Below, in pieces: positions 1 to 7,019 of a DNA stretch of 32,287 bases (the first letter of the stretch is position 1; every line of letters begins with the position of its first letter). The notes beneath the pieces are model-generated. The model saw only the letters and a program-made list of their open reading frames with translations, searched no databases and was not told where the DNA came from. Where the stretch lies: contig DACV01000003.1 in assembly GCA_002494885.1 (NCBI GenBank), positions 1 through 32,287 on the forward strand, in the 5' to 3' direction. A program made the position numbers and the translations under genes. This DNA is from Methanobacterium sp. UBA44. GTDB taxonomy: Archaea > Methanobacteriota > Methanobacteria > Methanobacteriales > Methanobacteriaceae.

Positions 1-2
1 CA

Positions 3-74
3 ATGATCATCCAAGTAGAAGAAAAAAAGAAAATTTCATGTGGAAATGAAAAGATTGCTGAAGTGGAAGCATAA
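3..74 (+). CDS. C-terminal tail of an unidentified gene (partial)
   Basis: A reading frame is open from the left edge of the window and ends at TAA 72-74, giving a lysine- and glutamate-rich tail that ends KIAEVEA. The gene body lies outside the window, so no function can be given. The ATG at 3-5 may be an internal methionine. It converges on the minus-strand gene ending at 139. Only the short open frame supports it, so it could be chance. Confidence 0.3.
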   Translation: MIIQVEEKKKISCGNEKIAEVEA

Positions 75-138
75 ACGTTAAGTGCTTTCCCAAATTTATT
101 TTTATAGATATAAAAAAAATAATCCTTTTTTCTTATTT

Positions 139-870
139 TTAATATAATGGAGTGTATCTATCCAGAAATTCAGAATATTTTTTATCAAGTATCCTCAGGG
201 CAGACATAGCCTCTGGAGAAGTGCAGCATCTTTCTTCTACCAGATTTCTGAGGGTTAAATTCTTAATATTTTCCCTTATTTCCCTCATTACAAAATCTAA
301 AGTGTTTTTGTTGTAATTTCTAAGCTCATCCTGACTAAAATCATATATTTTATACTCATCAAGGTCATATATTGCAGATGGAGTTAGCAATTTATTTAAA
401 TATGCATAATAATCGGCTGCTGCATCTCCAAATAAGTCAACACCCATATATACAAGTAAAGGAATAAATGAGGCATCAGCAAATGGAAAATAGAGTGCAA
501 CATTGGGACTTATAATTTTTCTTATATTTACAATGATTTCAACCAGATCTCTTGGATTTTTAAGAAGTTTTTCAGAATTGGCGATGGCCATTATGGTATA
601 TCCCATCCCATCTAATTCTTTAGCTGATTTAATCCTTAAATCCACATATTTGGAGCCGTGAATAACTGCAATGCCTTTTCCACTGCCTTTTTTTGCAAAT
701 TCTGTTGTTCTATTAACTGACCATTCTGCCAATAATTTAGGGACATCATAGGGCATAGGCTCATCTTTTAGAATATCAAATTCACTGAATTGCTCTAAAA
801 TTCCGGGAGTGTTTAATTCATTGTATTTACCAAGTCTTGCTGGACCATCGTGTAGTTTTATGAGAAGCAT
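139..870 (-). CDS. tRNA-guanine transglycosylase-like protein (archaeosine family relative)
   Basis: A 243-residue protein. The middle (about residues 85-165) reads like the second half of the TGT TIM barrel: a run of hydrophobic strands, then GVDLFGDAAADYYAYLNKLL, which parallels the 'G-D-LFDS-A-Y' segment of archaeal tRNA-guanine transglycosylases and ArcS. The C-terminus (LVEERCCTSPEAMSALRILD) resembles the segment after the barrel in archaeosine enzymes. At 243 residues it is much shorter than a full archaeal TgtA, with no visible zinc site or PUA domain, so it is either a partial-domain paralogue or an accessory protein of tRNA modification. The start is ATG 868-870. The superfamily assignment is by recognition of these segments; activity is uncertain. 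Confidence 0.55.
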   Translation of the reverse strand: MLLIKLHDGPARLGKYNELNTPGILEQFSEFDILKDEPMPYDVPKLLAEWSVNRTTEFAKKGSGKGIAVIHGSKYVDLRIKSAKELDGMGYTIMAIANSEKLLKNPRDLVEIIVNIRKIISPNVALYFPFADASFIPLLVYMGVDLFGDAAADYYAYLNKLLTPSAIYDLDEYKIYDFSQDELRNYNKNTLDFVMREIRENIKNLTLRNLVEERCCTSPEAMSALRILDKKYSEFLDRYTPLY

Positions 871-956
871 GAAATCATCAAAAATTTTTTATACTGAATT
901 TATTTAGATATAAGTTTAAAAATATTACTATAAATTAAAATTTCTTCGGGATTTCT

Positions 957-1466
957 ATGAATAATCATCAATTCAGTTTAATTCCTTCCGGAATTACTAT
1001 TTTAAGAATAATATTATCATTTATATTCGCATTTTTACTTTTAAATGGACATCTACTATTATCTGTATTAATTTTAACCATTGCAATCCTTACTGATGCA
1101 ATAGATGGTTATTTAGCCCGAAAACTTAATTCAAACTCTTTTTATGGAGCATATTTAGATATAACCGCAGATTTTATCCTTGTTTTAATTAGTTTTATTG
1201 TATTTGCAGTTATAGGAATATACCCTTACTGGGTTATATTTTTGATAGTAATTGTATTTTTACAATTTATTTTAACTTCAAAGCTCCAAATACTTGTTTA
1301 TGACCCTGTAGGGAAATATTACGGATCTTTTCTTTTTGGAATGATTTTAATTACAATTATTACTCCCCCTTACATTCATCAATATCTACTTGTGATTATA
1401 GTGTTATATACATTAATATCATTATTAAGTCGTTATTTAGCCTTATTTATCAAAAAAAGAAAATAA
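957..1466 (+). CDS. CDP-alcohol phosphatidyltransferase family membrane protein
   Basis: A 169-residue integral membrane enzyme that transfers a phosphoalcohol onto or from a CDP-activated lipid in the cytoplasmic membrane. The complete family motif D-x2-DG-x2-AR-x8-G-x3-D-x3-D is present: D47, D50, G51, A54, R55, G64, D68 and D72, the metal- and CDP-binding aspartates. About five to six hydrophobic segments follow the usual topology. The length is typical of small archaeal members (archaetidylglycerol- or archaetidylinositol-phosphate synthase-like), but the acceptor alcohol cannot be read from sequence. The ATG at 957 has only a weak purine stretch upstream (TTCGGG). The gene is monocistronic, between the TGT-like gene and hdrC. 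Confidence 0.85.
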   Translation: MNNHQFSLIPSGITILRIILSFIFAFLLLNGHLLLSVLILTIAILTDAIDGYLARKLNSNSFYGAYLDITADFILVLISFIVFAVIGIYPYWVIFLIVIVFLQFILTSKLQILVYDPVGKYYGSFLFGMILITIITPPYIHQYLLVIIVLYTLISLLSRYLALFIKKRK

Positions 1467-1573
1467 TATTCAATTATAGATTAAATTAACTAAATTTATG
1501 GAAAATATTAACTTTTTTAATTTATAAAATTTATGTGTCATCAAAAAGGTTACAGAGGGTAAAATTTCCGCAA

Positions 1574-1586
1574 CGTATATATATCG
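1574..1586 (+). promoter_or_regulatory. Probable TATA box of the hdrCB operon
   Basis: GTATATATATC lies about 75 bp before the hdrC start and is preceded by a CCGCAA stretch that could serve as a BRE. With normal archaeal spacing transcription would begin near 1605, placing the hairpin region 1605-1652 in the leader. The call rests on sequence only. Confidence 0.45.
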
Positions 1587-1604
1587 AGATCATCAACGTA
1601 GATA

Positions 1605-1652
1605 TGAAAATTATAATTTTCACACAGACTTATTTTTTAAAGGGTGTGAAAA
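1605..1652 (+). promoter_or_regulatory. Two mutually exclusive hairpins over the hdrC ribosome-binding site
   Basis: TGAAAATT at 1605-1612 pairs with AATTTTCA at 1615-1622 (8 bp, 2-nt loop). TTTTCACAC at 1617-1625 pairs perfectly with GTGTGAAAA at 1644-1652 (9 bp), and that second arm contains most of the Shine-Dalgarno AGGGTGTG (1641-1648) eight bases before the hdrC ATG. The two helices share TTTTCA (1617-1622), so only one can form at a time. Occlusion of the site by the second hairpin and its release by the first is an inference. The same dyads could instead be DNA operator sites. Confidence 0.45.
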
Positions 1653-1655
1653 AGA

Positions 1656-2549
1656 ATGAAAAACCTAAGACGTTTGAAAAACTTTTTAACTGGGCAAGAG
1701 GCAGAAGAAGACAAGAAAGAGGAAATATCAGAAGATATTCAGACACCAGAAATTGTCGAAGAAACAAGTGACAGAACAGAGGAAACTATAGAAACCAGTC
1801 CTGCAGTAGAAGAAAATGCCGAATTAGAACCTGTTAAGGAAGAAGAACCTGAAACAGAAGAATTAGAGCCTGAAATTACTGTAGAAGAAGAAATCATCGA
1901 AGAAGATGTTCCAGAAGAAAAAGAAGAACCAAAAAAAGAAGTAGAAGTCGTTGAAGAAGCCGAAAAGCCTAAAACAAAAGGAAGTGTAAATATGAGTTTA
2001 CTTAATAGAGAAGAAAACTTAGTAAGCCCTGAAGACGTGGATAACACCTTTAAACAGGACATTATGGACGCTGGCGCTGATACAGTAGCTTTATGCTACC
2101 AGTGCGGAACATGTACAGGATCCTGTCCATCCGGAAAAAGAACTCCTTACAGAATAAGAAGCATAATAAGAAAATCCCTGATGGGACTCAGAAATGAAGT
2201 ACTAACTGATGACACAATCTGGGAATGTGTTACCTGCTATGCATGTCAGGAAAGATGCCCAAGAGGCGTGGCAATTGTAGATGTTGTTAAAATTATAAGA
2301 AACATGCAATCCCATGCAGGAAGAATGGCACAGGCACACAAAATGACAGGTTCCTTTGTGCTTAAAACCGGGCACGGTGTACCTATAAATGATGCTACAA
2401 TGGCCCTTAGAAAAAGAGTTGGATTAAACGAATTACCACCAACTACCCACGAATACCCAGAAGCATTAGAAGAAGTGAGATCCATACTAAAGAAAACAGG
2501 ATTTGACACTTTAATAGGATACAACTGGGAAACAGGAGAAATAGAATAA
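1656..2549 (+). CDS. hdrC: CoB-CoM heterodisulfide reductase subunit C with acidic N-terminal extension
   Basis: HdrC carries electrons to HdrB, where the CoM-S-S-CoB heterodisulfide from the last step of methanogenesis is reduced. Two [4Fe-4S] ferredoxin motifs are intact: C147-x2-C150-x2-C153-x3-C157 (CYQCGTCTGSCP) and C191-x2-C194-x2-C197-x3-C201 (CVTCYACQERCP). The conserved HdrC body begins near M113 (MSLLNREENLVSPEDV). Residues 1-112 form an unusual extension that is basic for about 10 residues and then strongly acidic, with about 42 Glu/Asp, probably disordered. ATG 1656 follows a good ribosome-binding site (AGGGTGTG). An internal ATG at 1992 preceded by AGGAAGTG could make a normal-length HdrC, so two forms are possible. 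hdrB follows in the same operon. Confidence 0.95.
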   Translation: MKNLRRLKNFLTGQEAEEDKKEEISEDIQTPEIVEETSDRTEETIETSPAVEENAELEPVKEEEPETEELEPEITVEEEIIEEDVPEEKEEPKKEVEVVEEAEKPKTKGSVNMSLLNREENLVSPEDVDNTFKQDIMDAGADTVALCYQCGTCTGSCPSGKRTPYRIRSIIRKSLMGLRNEVLTDDTIWECVTCYACQERCPRGVAIVDVVKIIRNMQSHAGRMAQAHKMTGSFVLKTGHGVPINDATMALRKRVGLNELPPTTHEYPEALEEVRSILKKTGFDTLIGYNWETGEIE

Positions 2550-2557
2550 ATTAATCT

Positions 2558-2563
2558 GGAGGT
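2558..2563 (+). promoter_or_regulatory. Orphan Shine-Dalgarno after hdrC
   Basis: TCTGGAGGTATAAG lies just after the hdrC stop and has a perfect GGAGGT core, but no start codon follows in register. The hairpin cluster begins directly after it, and a second site (GGAGG 2715-2719) serves hdrB. It looks like the original hdrB ribosome-binding site, cut off by insertion of the cluster. Confidence 0.5.
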
Positions 2564-2568
2564 ATAAG

Positions 2569-2698
2569 AAAATCTTTCGAAAATCTTTGATTTTCAATGC
2601 AGCAAAACGAAGTTAGAGAAAAATGCAACGCATTTTCTGTATTCAAAAAATCAATGATTTTTTGAAGTTTCGCATGCTTTGATTTTCTGAACCGCAAC
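2569..2698 (+). repeat. Hairpin-mosaic cluster A (hdrC-hdrB spacer)
   Basis: Three perfect stems follow one another: AAAATC/GATTTT around TTT (2580-2594), AAAATGC/GCATTTT around AAC (2620-2636), and an 11-bp stem TTCAAAAAATC/GATTTTTTGAA around AAT (2642-2666). An outer pair GAAAATC / GATTTTC (about 2569-2575 with 2681-2687) can enclose all three. The flank CTGAACCGC (2688-2696) recurs in cluster F. It lies between two cotranscribed genes, so the folded RNA would sit in the hdrCB message. No coding frame of note runs through it. Confidence 0.75.
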
Positions 2699-2727
2699 AA
2701 ATAGAATATTCTTTGGAGGAATTTTAT

Positions 2728-3654
2728 ATGGCAGATTTTGCATATTTCTTAGGATGTATTATGAACAACAGATACCCAGGAATCGAAAAATCATCAAGAG
2801 TAATGTTTGAAAAATTCGGAATTACACTCAATGACATGGAAGGAGCTTCCTGCTGTCCTGCACCTGGTGTATTTGGATCATTTGATAAAACTAGCTGGCT
2901 ATCAATAGCGGCAAGAAACATAACCATAGCAGAAGATATGGGAATGGACATAATGACCGAATGTAATGGATGTTTCGGTACATTATTCGAAACTAACCAT
3001 GAATTACATGGAGATGAAGAAGCTAAAACAAAAGTTAACGAAATTCTTGCTGAAGTTGGAAGAGAATACAAAGGTGACATAAAAGTAAGACATTTTGCTG
3101 AAATATTGTACAACGACATAGGACTTGACAAAATAGCTGAAGCAGTTACCAAACCTCTGGACAACCTTAATGTTGCTGTCCACTATGGATGCCACTTCTT
3201 AAGGCCAACAGCAGATGTTCAAATAGATAACGCTGAAAAACCAACCATTTTAGACGAAATTGTAGAAACAACAGGCGCAAAATCAATCGATTACAGAGAC
3301 AAAATGCAGTGCTGTGGTGCTGGTGGTGGAGTACGTTCAAGAGACATAGATGTTGCTTTAGACTTCACAAGAGACAAATTAACCAATATGACAGCTGCTG
3401 GTGCTGATGTTATCGTAAACGTTTGTCCATTCTGTCACTTACAGTTTGATGTAGGTCAAACAGAAATCAAAAAGAAATTAGGTGACGAATTCCAGATACC
3501 TGTTTTCCACCTTGCTCAATTCTTAGGTCTTGCAATGGGATACAGTCCAGAAGATCTCACAGTTGATGCTCACCAGATATGTGTAGATCCAGCTCTTGAA
3601 AAATGCTCACTTGAAGAATTAGAAAAACTGGACGAAATTACAGGCGGAGAATAA
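2728..3654 (+). CDS. hdrB: CoB-CoM heterodisulfide reductase subunit B
   Basis: The catalytic subunit that splits CoM-S-S-CoB, at home in the cytoplasmic HdrABC-MvhADG electron-bifurcating complex; hdrA is not in this window. Both CCG cysteine motifs (C-x31-39-CC-x35-36-C-x2-C) that bind the noncubane [4Fe-4S] clusters are complete: C10, C42/C43, C79, C82, and C155, C195/C196, C233, C236. The 308-residue length is normal. The start is ATG 2728, eight bases after GGAGG (2715-2719); a TTG at 2713 overlaps the ribosome-binding site and is unlikely. It is separated from hdrC by 178 bases filled with hairpin cluster A and followed by cluster B. Confidence 0.96.
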   Translation: MADFAYFLGCIMNNRYPGIEKSSRVMFEKFGITLNDMEGASCCPAPGVFGSFDKTSWLSIAARNITIAEDMGMDIMTECNGCFGTLFETNHELHGDEEAKTKVNEILAEVGREYKGDIKVRHFAEILYNDIGLDKIAEAVTKPLDNLNVAVHYGCHFLRPTADVQIDNAEKPTILDEIVETTGAKSIDYRDKMQCCGAGGGVRSRDIDVALDFTRDKLTNMTAAGADVIVNVCPFCHLQFDVGQTEIKKKLGDEFQIPVFHLAQFLGLAMGYSPEDLTVDAHQICVDPALEKCSLEELEKLDEITGGE

Positions 3655-3655
3655 A

Positions 3656-3767
3656 TCACTCAAAAATTTTGATATCAAAATTTTTGGTGCTTTTAAAAAC
3701 TAAAAGTTTTTGTAGCCGAGAAAAGAGTTTCACATGCCCCAAACACAAAGTGTTTGAGGGTTTCTCC
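3656..3767 (+). repeat. Hairpin-mosaic cluster B (downstream of hdrB)
   Basis: It starts two bases after the hdrB stop. It contains a 26-bp perfect palindrome (13-bp arms, 3661-3686), AAAAACT/AGTTTTT around AAA (3695-3711), then GTAGCCGAGAAAA, the linker TTTCACATGCC, and CAAACAC/GTGTTTG around AAA (3740-3756) framed by CCC and A-GGG. GAGAAA (3718-3723) can also pair with TTTCTC (3761-3766). The same modules recur in the same order in cluster E read on the minus strand. It could also act as the operon's 3' processing or termination structure. From here to 3966 there is only AT-rich sequence with the promoter region of the next gene and no coding frame. Confidence 0.75.
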
Positions 3768-3966
3768 ATTTATTTTTATTTTTAGCGCATTATTAGCTTA
3801 TTAACTTTATCTATGTTGTTTTTTCCACAAGAATTTTTATTTTAAATTTATATATCTTAAAGTGCATATTTTAACATGATTTATGATTAAAATCAGCTAA
3901 AAAAATAAAAGATAGGCAACCTTTAGCCATCTTTAACTAAATTATAAAAAGTTTCGAGGTGTTTTT

Positions 3967-4233
3967 TTGTTTATTGCAACACTAGCTGGAATATTTAAAT
4001 TTGGAGAATTACCGCGAGAATACGAACCCTTTGTAAGATACAAAGCCTCTTTTGAAAATAAGAACATCAATGAGAATGAAGAAATTGCTGTTTTAAATAT
4101 TCAGGGTACCGAAAGTAACCACATTCTATTCTTAGATTCATATAAAAACATCGCTGATATAGAAGCAGAATTAAAAGAAGCAGAAGCTAAGCTCAATTAT
4201 AACTCTAAAAAAATCCTGGAAGGTCATTTATGA
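3967..4233 (+). CDS. Small methanogen protein, DUF749-like
   Basis: An 88-residue soluble acidic protein of unknown function. It begins FIATLAGIFKFGELP and has a central strand-rich part (NEEIAVLNIQGTESNHILFLDSY), then an acidic helix (about residues 63-76, EAELKEAEAKLN). This pattern and the position directly after hdrCB match my recollection of the DUF749 family (MTH1880 of M. thermautotrophicus, an acidic protein with a solved structure). The start is TTG 3967, six bases after GAGGT (3956-3960). The last four bases overlap the next gene (ATGA), so the two are translationally coupled. The name is from memory; the function is unknown. Confidence 0.7.
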   Translation: MFIATLAGIFKFGELPREYEPFVRYKASFENKNINENEEIAVLNIQGTESNHILFLDSYKNIADIEAELKEAEAKLNYNSKKILEGHL

Positions 4234-4757
4234 CTGATTTACCCATAGAACAAACATGGCTAATACTAGTTGAGCTGTTTACTGACCTTAAAAATAAGGA
4301 AGTGTCAATTCCAGATGAAGTAACTAAAAATATCAGACTTGCTCGAAGTACTATAAATTTTTACAAATCAGATCCCACCAATCCTGAGATGATGAATGAG
4401 CTAAAAAGGATAAATGATTTTTTAAATTCAATTCAGGATACTCTTCTGGATCTTGCTGAGGAAATAGGTGAAGAATACCGGGCAAAATGGATTGAAAGTC
4501 TTAAAAGGGCCGCAAGGGGAGAAACAGTAATTGAAAAAGAAGTTTCAACACCTAAATTTGTGGTAGGAGCCCCTGCCGGATTTTCTATGGTAAGGGTCAC
4601 TTTCAAAGAGCCCATTTCTGAAGAACGATTAAACGACATTGCAGAAGAATATGGTATCATAATTGAATTTGAAGAAGACGATGTTATTGCCCTCTATGGA
4701 GATAAAGATAAAGTTAAAGAAAGTTTAAAGGAAATCGCTTCTTTTTTTAAGGAATAG
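4230..4757 (+). CDS. Methanogen-specific protein, DUF2096-like
   Basis: A 175-residue soluble protein without membrane segments. The N-terminal half (1-95) is helical and acidic. A link of about 20 residues precedes a compact alpha/beta C-terminal domain (about 107-173, strands FVVGAPAGFSMVRVTF, GIIIEFEEDDVIALYG). The family looks like DUF2096, found in methanogens; no enzyme motif is visible. The ATG overlaps the previous stop by 4 bases, so it is cotranslated with the DUF749-like gene, and the metallophosphoesterase follows 31 bases later. Placement next to hdrCB suggests a link to methanogenesis, but that is inference. Confidence 0.7.
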   Translation: MTDLPIEQTWLILVELFTDLKNKEVSIPDEVTKNIRLARSTINFYKSDPTNPEMMNELKRINDFLNSIQDTLLDLAEEIGEEYRAKWIESLKRAARGETVIEKEVSTPKFVVGAPAGFSMVRVTFKEPISEERLNDIAEEYGIIIEFEEDDVIALYGDKDKVKESLKEIASFFKE

Positions 4758-4788
4758 CAGTTCTTTATTATCAATCTGGAGGATAATC

Positions 4789-5454
4789 ATGAAAATCCTT
4801 GCTTTGGGAGATATCCACGGCCAGTGCCTGAATATATTCGAATATCTACAAGAAAACAGTGCTGACCTTATTGTATTAACAGGAGATATAACTCAATTTG
4901 GTCCAGACAAACTGGGTGAAGACATACTGAATGAAATTTGCCAGTTTGATATTCCAACACTTGCAATACCTGGTAACTGTGATCAATACTGCATTTATGG
5001 AGAAATAGAAAACTCTAATGCAATTAATTTACATGACAGAACATTAATCATTAAAAATATAGGTTTCTGTGGATTTGGAGGTTCCAATACCACCCCATTT
5101 GACACTCCCCTGGAGTTTGCAGAGATACAGATATATCAAGAAATTAAAAAATTAATGAAACAAATAGAAAGTCAGGAAATACAGATATTAGTCACTCATG
5201 CCCCTCCCTACAATACCAAAACTGATTTATTACCTTCTGGAGAACATGTTGGAAGTGAAAGTATCAGACAAATTATTGAAGAATTCCAGCCCTCTTTAAA
5301 TATCTGTGGGCACATACATGAAGCCAGAGCTATTGATAAAATAGGAAATACCATTATAATCAATCCAGGAGAATCATCAAAGGGATTTGCAAGCATGATA
5401 AATATAAAGGACGATGATAAAGCTGTAATAGATCCAAAGCTGATTAGTCTTTAA
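4789..5454 (+). CDS. Metallophosphoesterase (calcineurin-like, YfcE/archaeal type)
   Basis: A 221-residue dinuclear-metal phosphoesterase. All five family motifs are present in order: GDIHG (D8, H10), GDITQFG (D33), GNCD (N63, D65), THAPPYNT, and GHIHEA near the C-terminus. These residues bind two metal ions and the phosphate; the natural substrate is unknown (cyclic nucleotides, phosphodiesters and phosphoproteins are all known in the family). ATG 4789 follows a strong ribosome-binding site CTGGAGG. It lies 31 bases after the DUF2096-like gene, probably in one transcription unit. No signal peptide is visible, so it should be cytoplasmic. Confidence 0.9.
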   Translation: MKILALGDIHGQCLNIFEYLQENSADLIVLTGDITQFGPDKLGEDILNEICQFDIPTLAIPGNCDQYCIYGEIENSNAINLHDRTLIIKNIGFCGFGGSNTTPFDTPLEFAEIQIYQEIKKLMKQIESQEIQILVTHAPPYNTKTDLLPSGEHVGSESIRQIIEEFQPSLNICGHIHEARAIDKIGNTIIINPGESSKGFASMINIKDDDKAVIDPKLISL

Positions 5455-5656
5455 ATTAAATATTTACTGAATTCAACTAATGGCCTTTGTTATACCTGGA
5501 AAAATAAAATCGTATAATATTTAAGACATTGACCCTAAAATAGACATAAAAGAAGGAAGCAGACAAATCTTTATCATAAAAAAGAATTTTAAGAGAAGAA
5601 ATATGATTTATTCATCCCTTTAAATTTAATCTTATTGTTCCTATTGAGGTGGAAAA

Positions 5657-6580
5657 TTGAAAATGATAATGGTTGAAGGAGAAGTAAGCGGTAAAAAATA
5701 CACAGAGCCTTTTTCTAAAGGAGTACTTGCAAGATCTTTAACTAGGGCCGAAATGGACGCAGATAAAGCTTATATTTTTGCATCTCAAATAGAGTCCCAT
5801 TTAAGAAAAGAAGGAATTAAAATCATTAATCTCGATGACCTGGTTGGGATAGTTCGTTCCAAATTAAAAAGAGAAAATGAGGAAGTTGCAGAAAAATACG
5901 GCCTTTGGAGACAAATACGTAAATGTAAAGAACCTCTTATCATACTTATAGGCGGCGCATCAGGAGTAGGCACATCCTCAATTGCTTTTGAGGTAGCTAA
6001 TAGACTTGGAATAAGAAACATGACCAGTACAGATATCATAAGAGAAGTTATGCGTAAAATGGTATCCAAGGAACTCTTACCAACAATATTTGAATCAAGT
6101 TATACTGCTTATCGATCTTTACGAATTCCCCCACCCCCAGAAATGGATGAAATCCTCATAGGTTTTCGAGATCATGTAGATACCGTAAGTGTCGGCGTTG
6201 ATGCTGTAATTGAAAGAGCATTAAAAGAAGGAATAAGTATCGTTATTGAGGGAGTCCATATTGTGCCAGGATTTATAAATGAAGACCTTGTAAACAAGCA
6301 CAATGTAGCAATGTTTATTCTAACACTTCCAGATGAAGAAGTTCACAAAGGGCGATTCTATTCAAGATGCAGGCAGTTATGGGCAAGAAGACCTCTTCAA
6401 AGATATATGAATTATTTTGGAGCAATTAGAAAAACCCATAAATACTTTGAAATTCAAGCCAAAAAGTTTGATATACCAGTAATTGAAAATATTGATGTTA
6501 CAACAACTATCGATTGCATCATAGAAACTCTTACAAAGACTTATGGAAGTGAAGAAGATGTTAGAGAAACAGAAAGTTAA
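5657..6580 (+). CDS. 2-phosphoglycerate kinase (cyclic 2,3-diphosphoglycerate pathway)
   Basis: Phosphorylates 2-phosphoglycerate to 2,3-diphosphoglycerate, the precursor of cyclic 2,3-DPG, a solute and phosphate store typical of Methanobacteriales. Residues 1-90 form an ATP-cone-like domain (FSKGVLARSLTRAEMD). The kinase domain starts with the P-loop GGASGVGTSS (residues 99-108) and continues with TSTDIIREVMRK, IVIEGVHIVPG and RFYSRCRQLWARRP, all typical of archaeal 2-phosphoglycerate kinases. The 307-residue length is as expected. TTG 5657 is used; ATG 5663 and 5669 are possible, all behind GAGGTGG (5646-5652). The 3' end overlaps the CBS-domain gene. Confidence 0.9.
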   Translation: MKMIMVEGEVSGKKYTEPFSKGVLARSLTRAEMDADKAYIFASQIESHLRKEGIKIINLDDLVGIVRSKLKRENEEVAEKYGLWRQIRKCKEPLIILIGGASGVGTSSIAFEVANRLGIRNMTSTDIIREVMRKMVSKELLPTIFESSYTAYRSLRIPPPPEMDEILIGFRDHVDTVSVGVDAVIERALKEGISIVIEGVHIVPGFINEDLVNKHNVAMFILTLPDEEVHKGRFYSRCRQLWARRPLQRYMNYFGAIRKTHKYFEIQAKKFDIPVIENIDVTTTIDCIIETLTKTYGSEEDVRETES

Positions 6581-6953
6581 AGATATAATGACAGAAAATG
6601 TTATAACCGTTCCTCCTACAGAGGATGTTGTTTTTGCCTTTGAAAAATTAATGAAATATAAAGTAAGTGCTCTTCCCATCGTTGACAATGGAAATCTTGT
6701 AGGCATTGTTACAGCTACTGATCTCGGACATAACCTGATCCTTGACAAATACGAACTTGGAACAGCAGTATCAGAAGTGATGGTTAAAGATGTTATCTGC
6801 GTAAAACCAGAAGATGACCTTAATACTGCAGTTAGTAAAATGAATGAATATGGTGGAGAAGAAGGGATAGTAAATCAGCTAGTAGTGGTTAAAAACCATA
6901 AAATAAAGGGAATAATTTCTGATGGAGATATAATAAAAGCATTGAAAAGCTAA
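6558..6953 (+). CDS. CBS-domain pair protein
   Basis: A small soluble protein of two CBS domains, which usually form a dimer that senses adenine nucleotides. CBS1 begins VKDIMTENVITVPPTEDV and ends LVGIVTATDLGHN; CBS2 begins VSEVMVKDVICVKPEDDL and ends IKGIISDGDIIKAL. No effector domain is fused. ATG 6558 is preferred because GGAAGTGA lies just upstream; an in-frame ATG at 6543 has no ribosome-binding site. The start lies inside the end of the 2-phosphoglycerate kinase gene in another frame (overlap of about 23 bases), so the two are translationally coupled, and a role in sensing energy state for that pathway is a reasonable guess. Confidence 0.88.
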   Translation: MLEKQKVKDIMTENVITVPPTEDVVFAFEKLMKYKVSALPIVDNGNLVGIVTATDLGHNLILDKYELGTAVSEVMVKDVICVKPEDDLNTAVSKMNEYGGEEGIVNQLVVVKNHKIKGIISDGDIIKALKS

Positions 6954-7019
6954 TTTTAAACAATTAAGATAATCCATCATCTACAAATTCATTAGTATCC
7001 CAAATGCTTTTTAAATCTG

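Noticed and set aside
1739..2062. Serine-rich open frame antisense to hdrC
   Set aside because: It is the complement of the Glu-rich codons (GAA/GAG read as TTC/CTC) and has no independent signals.
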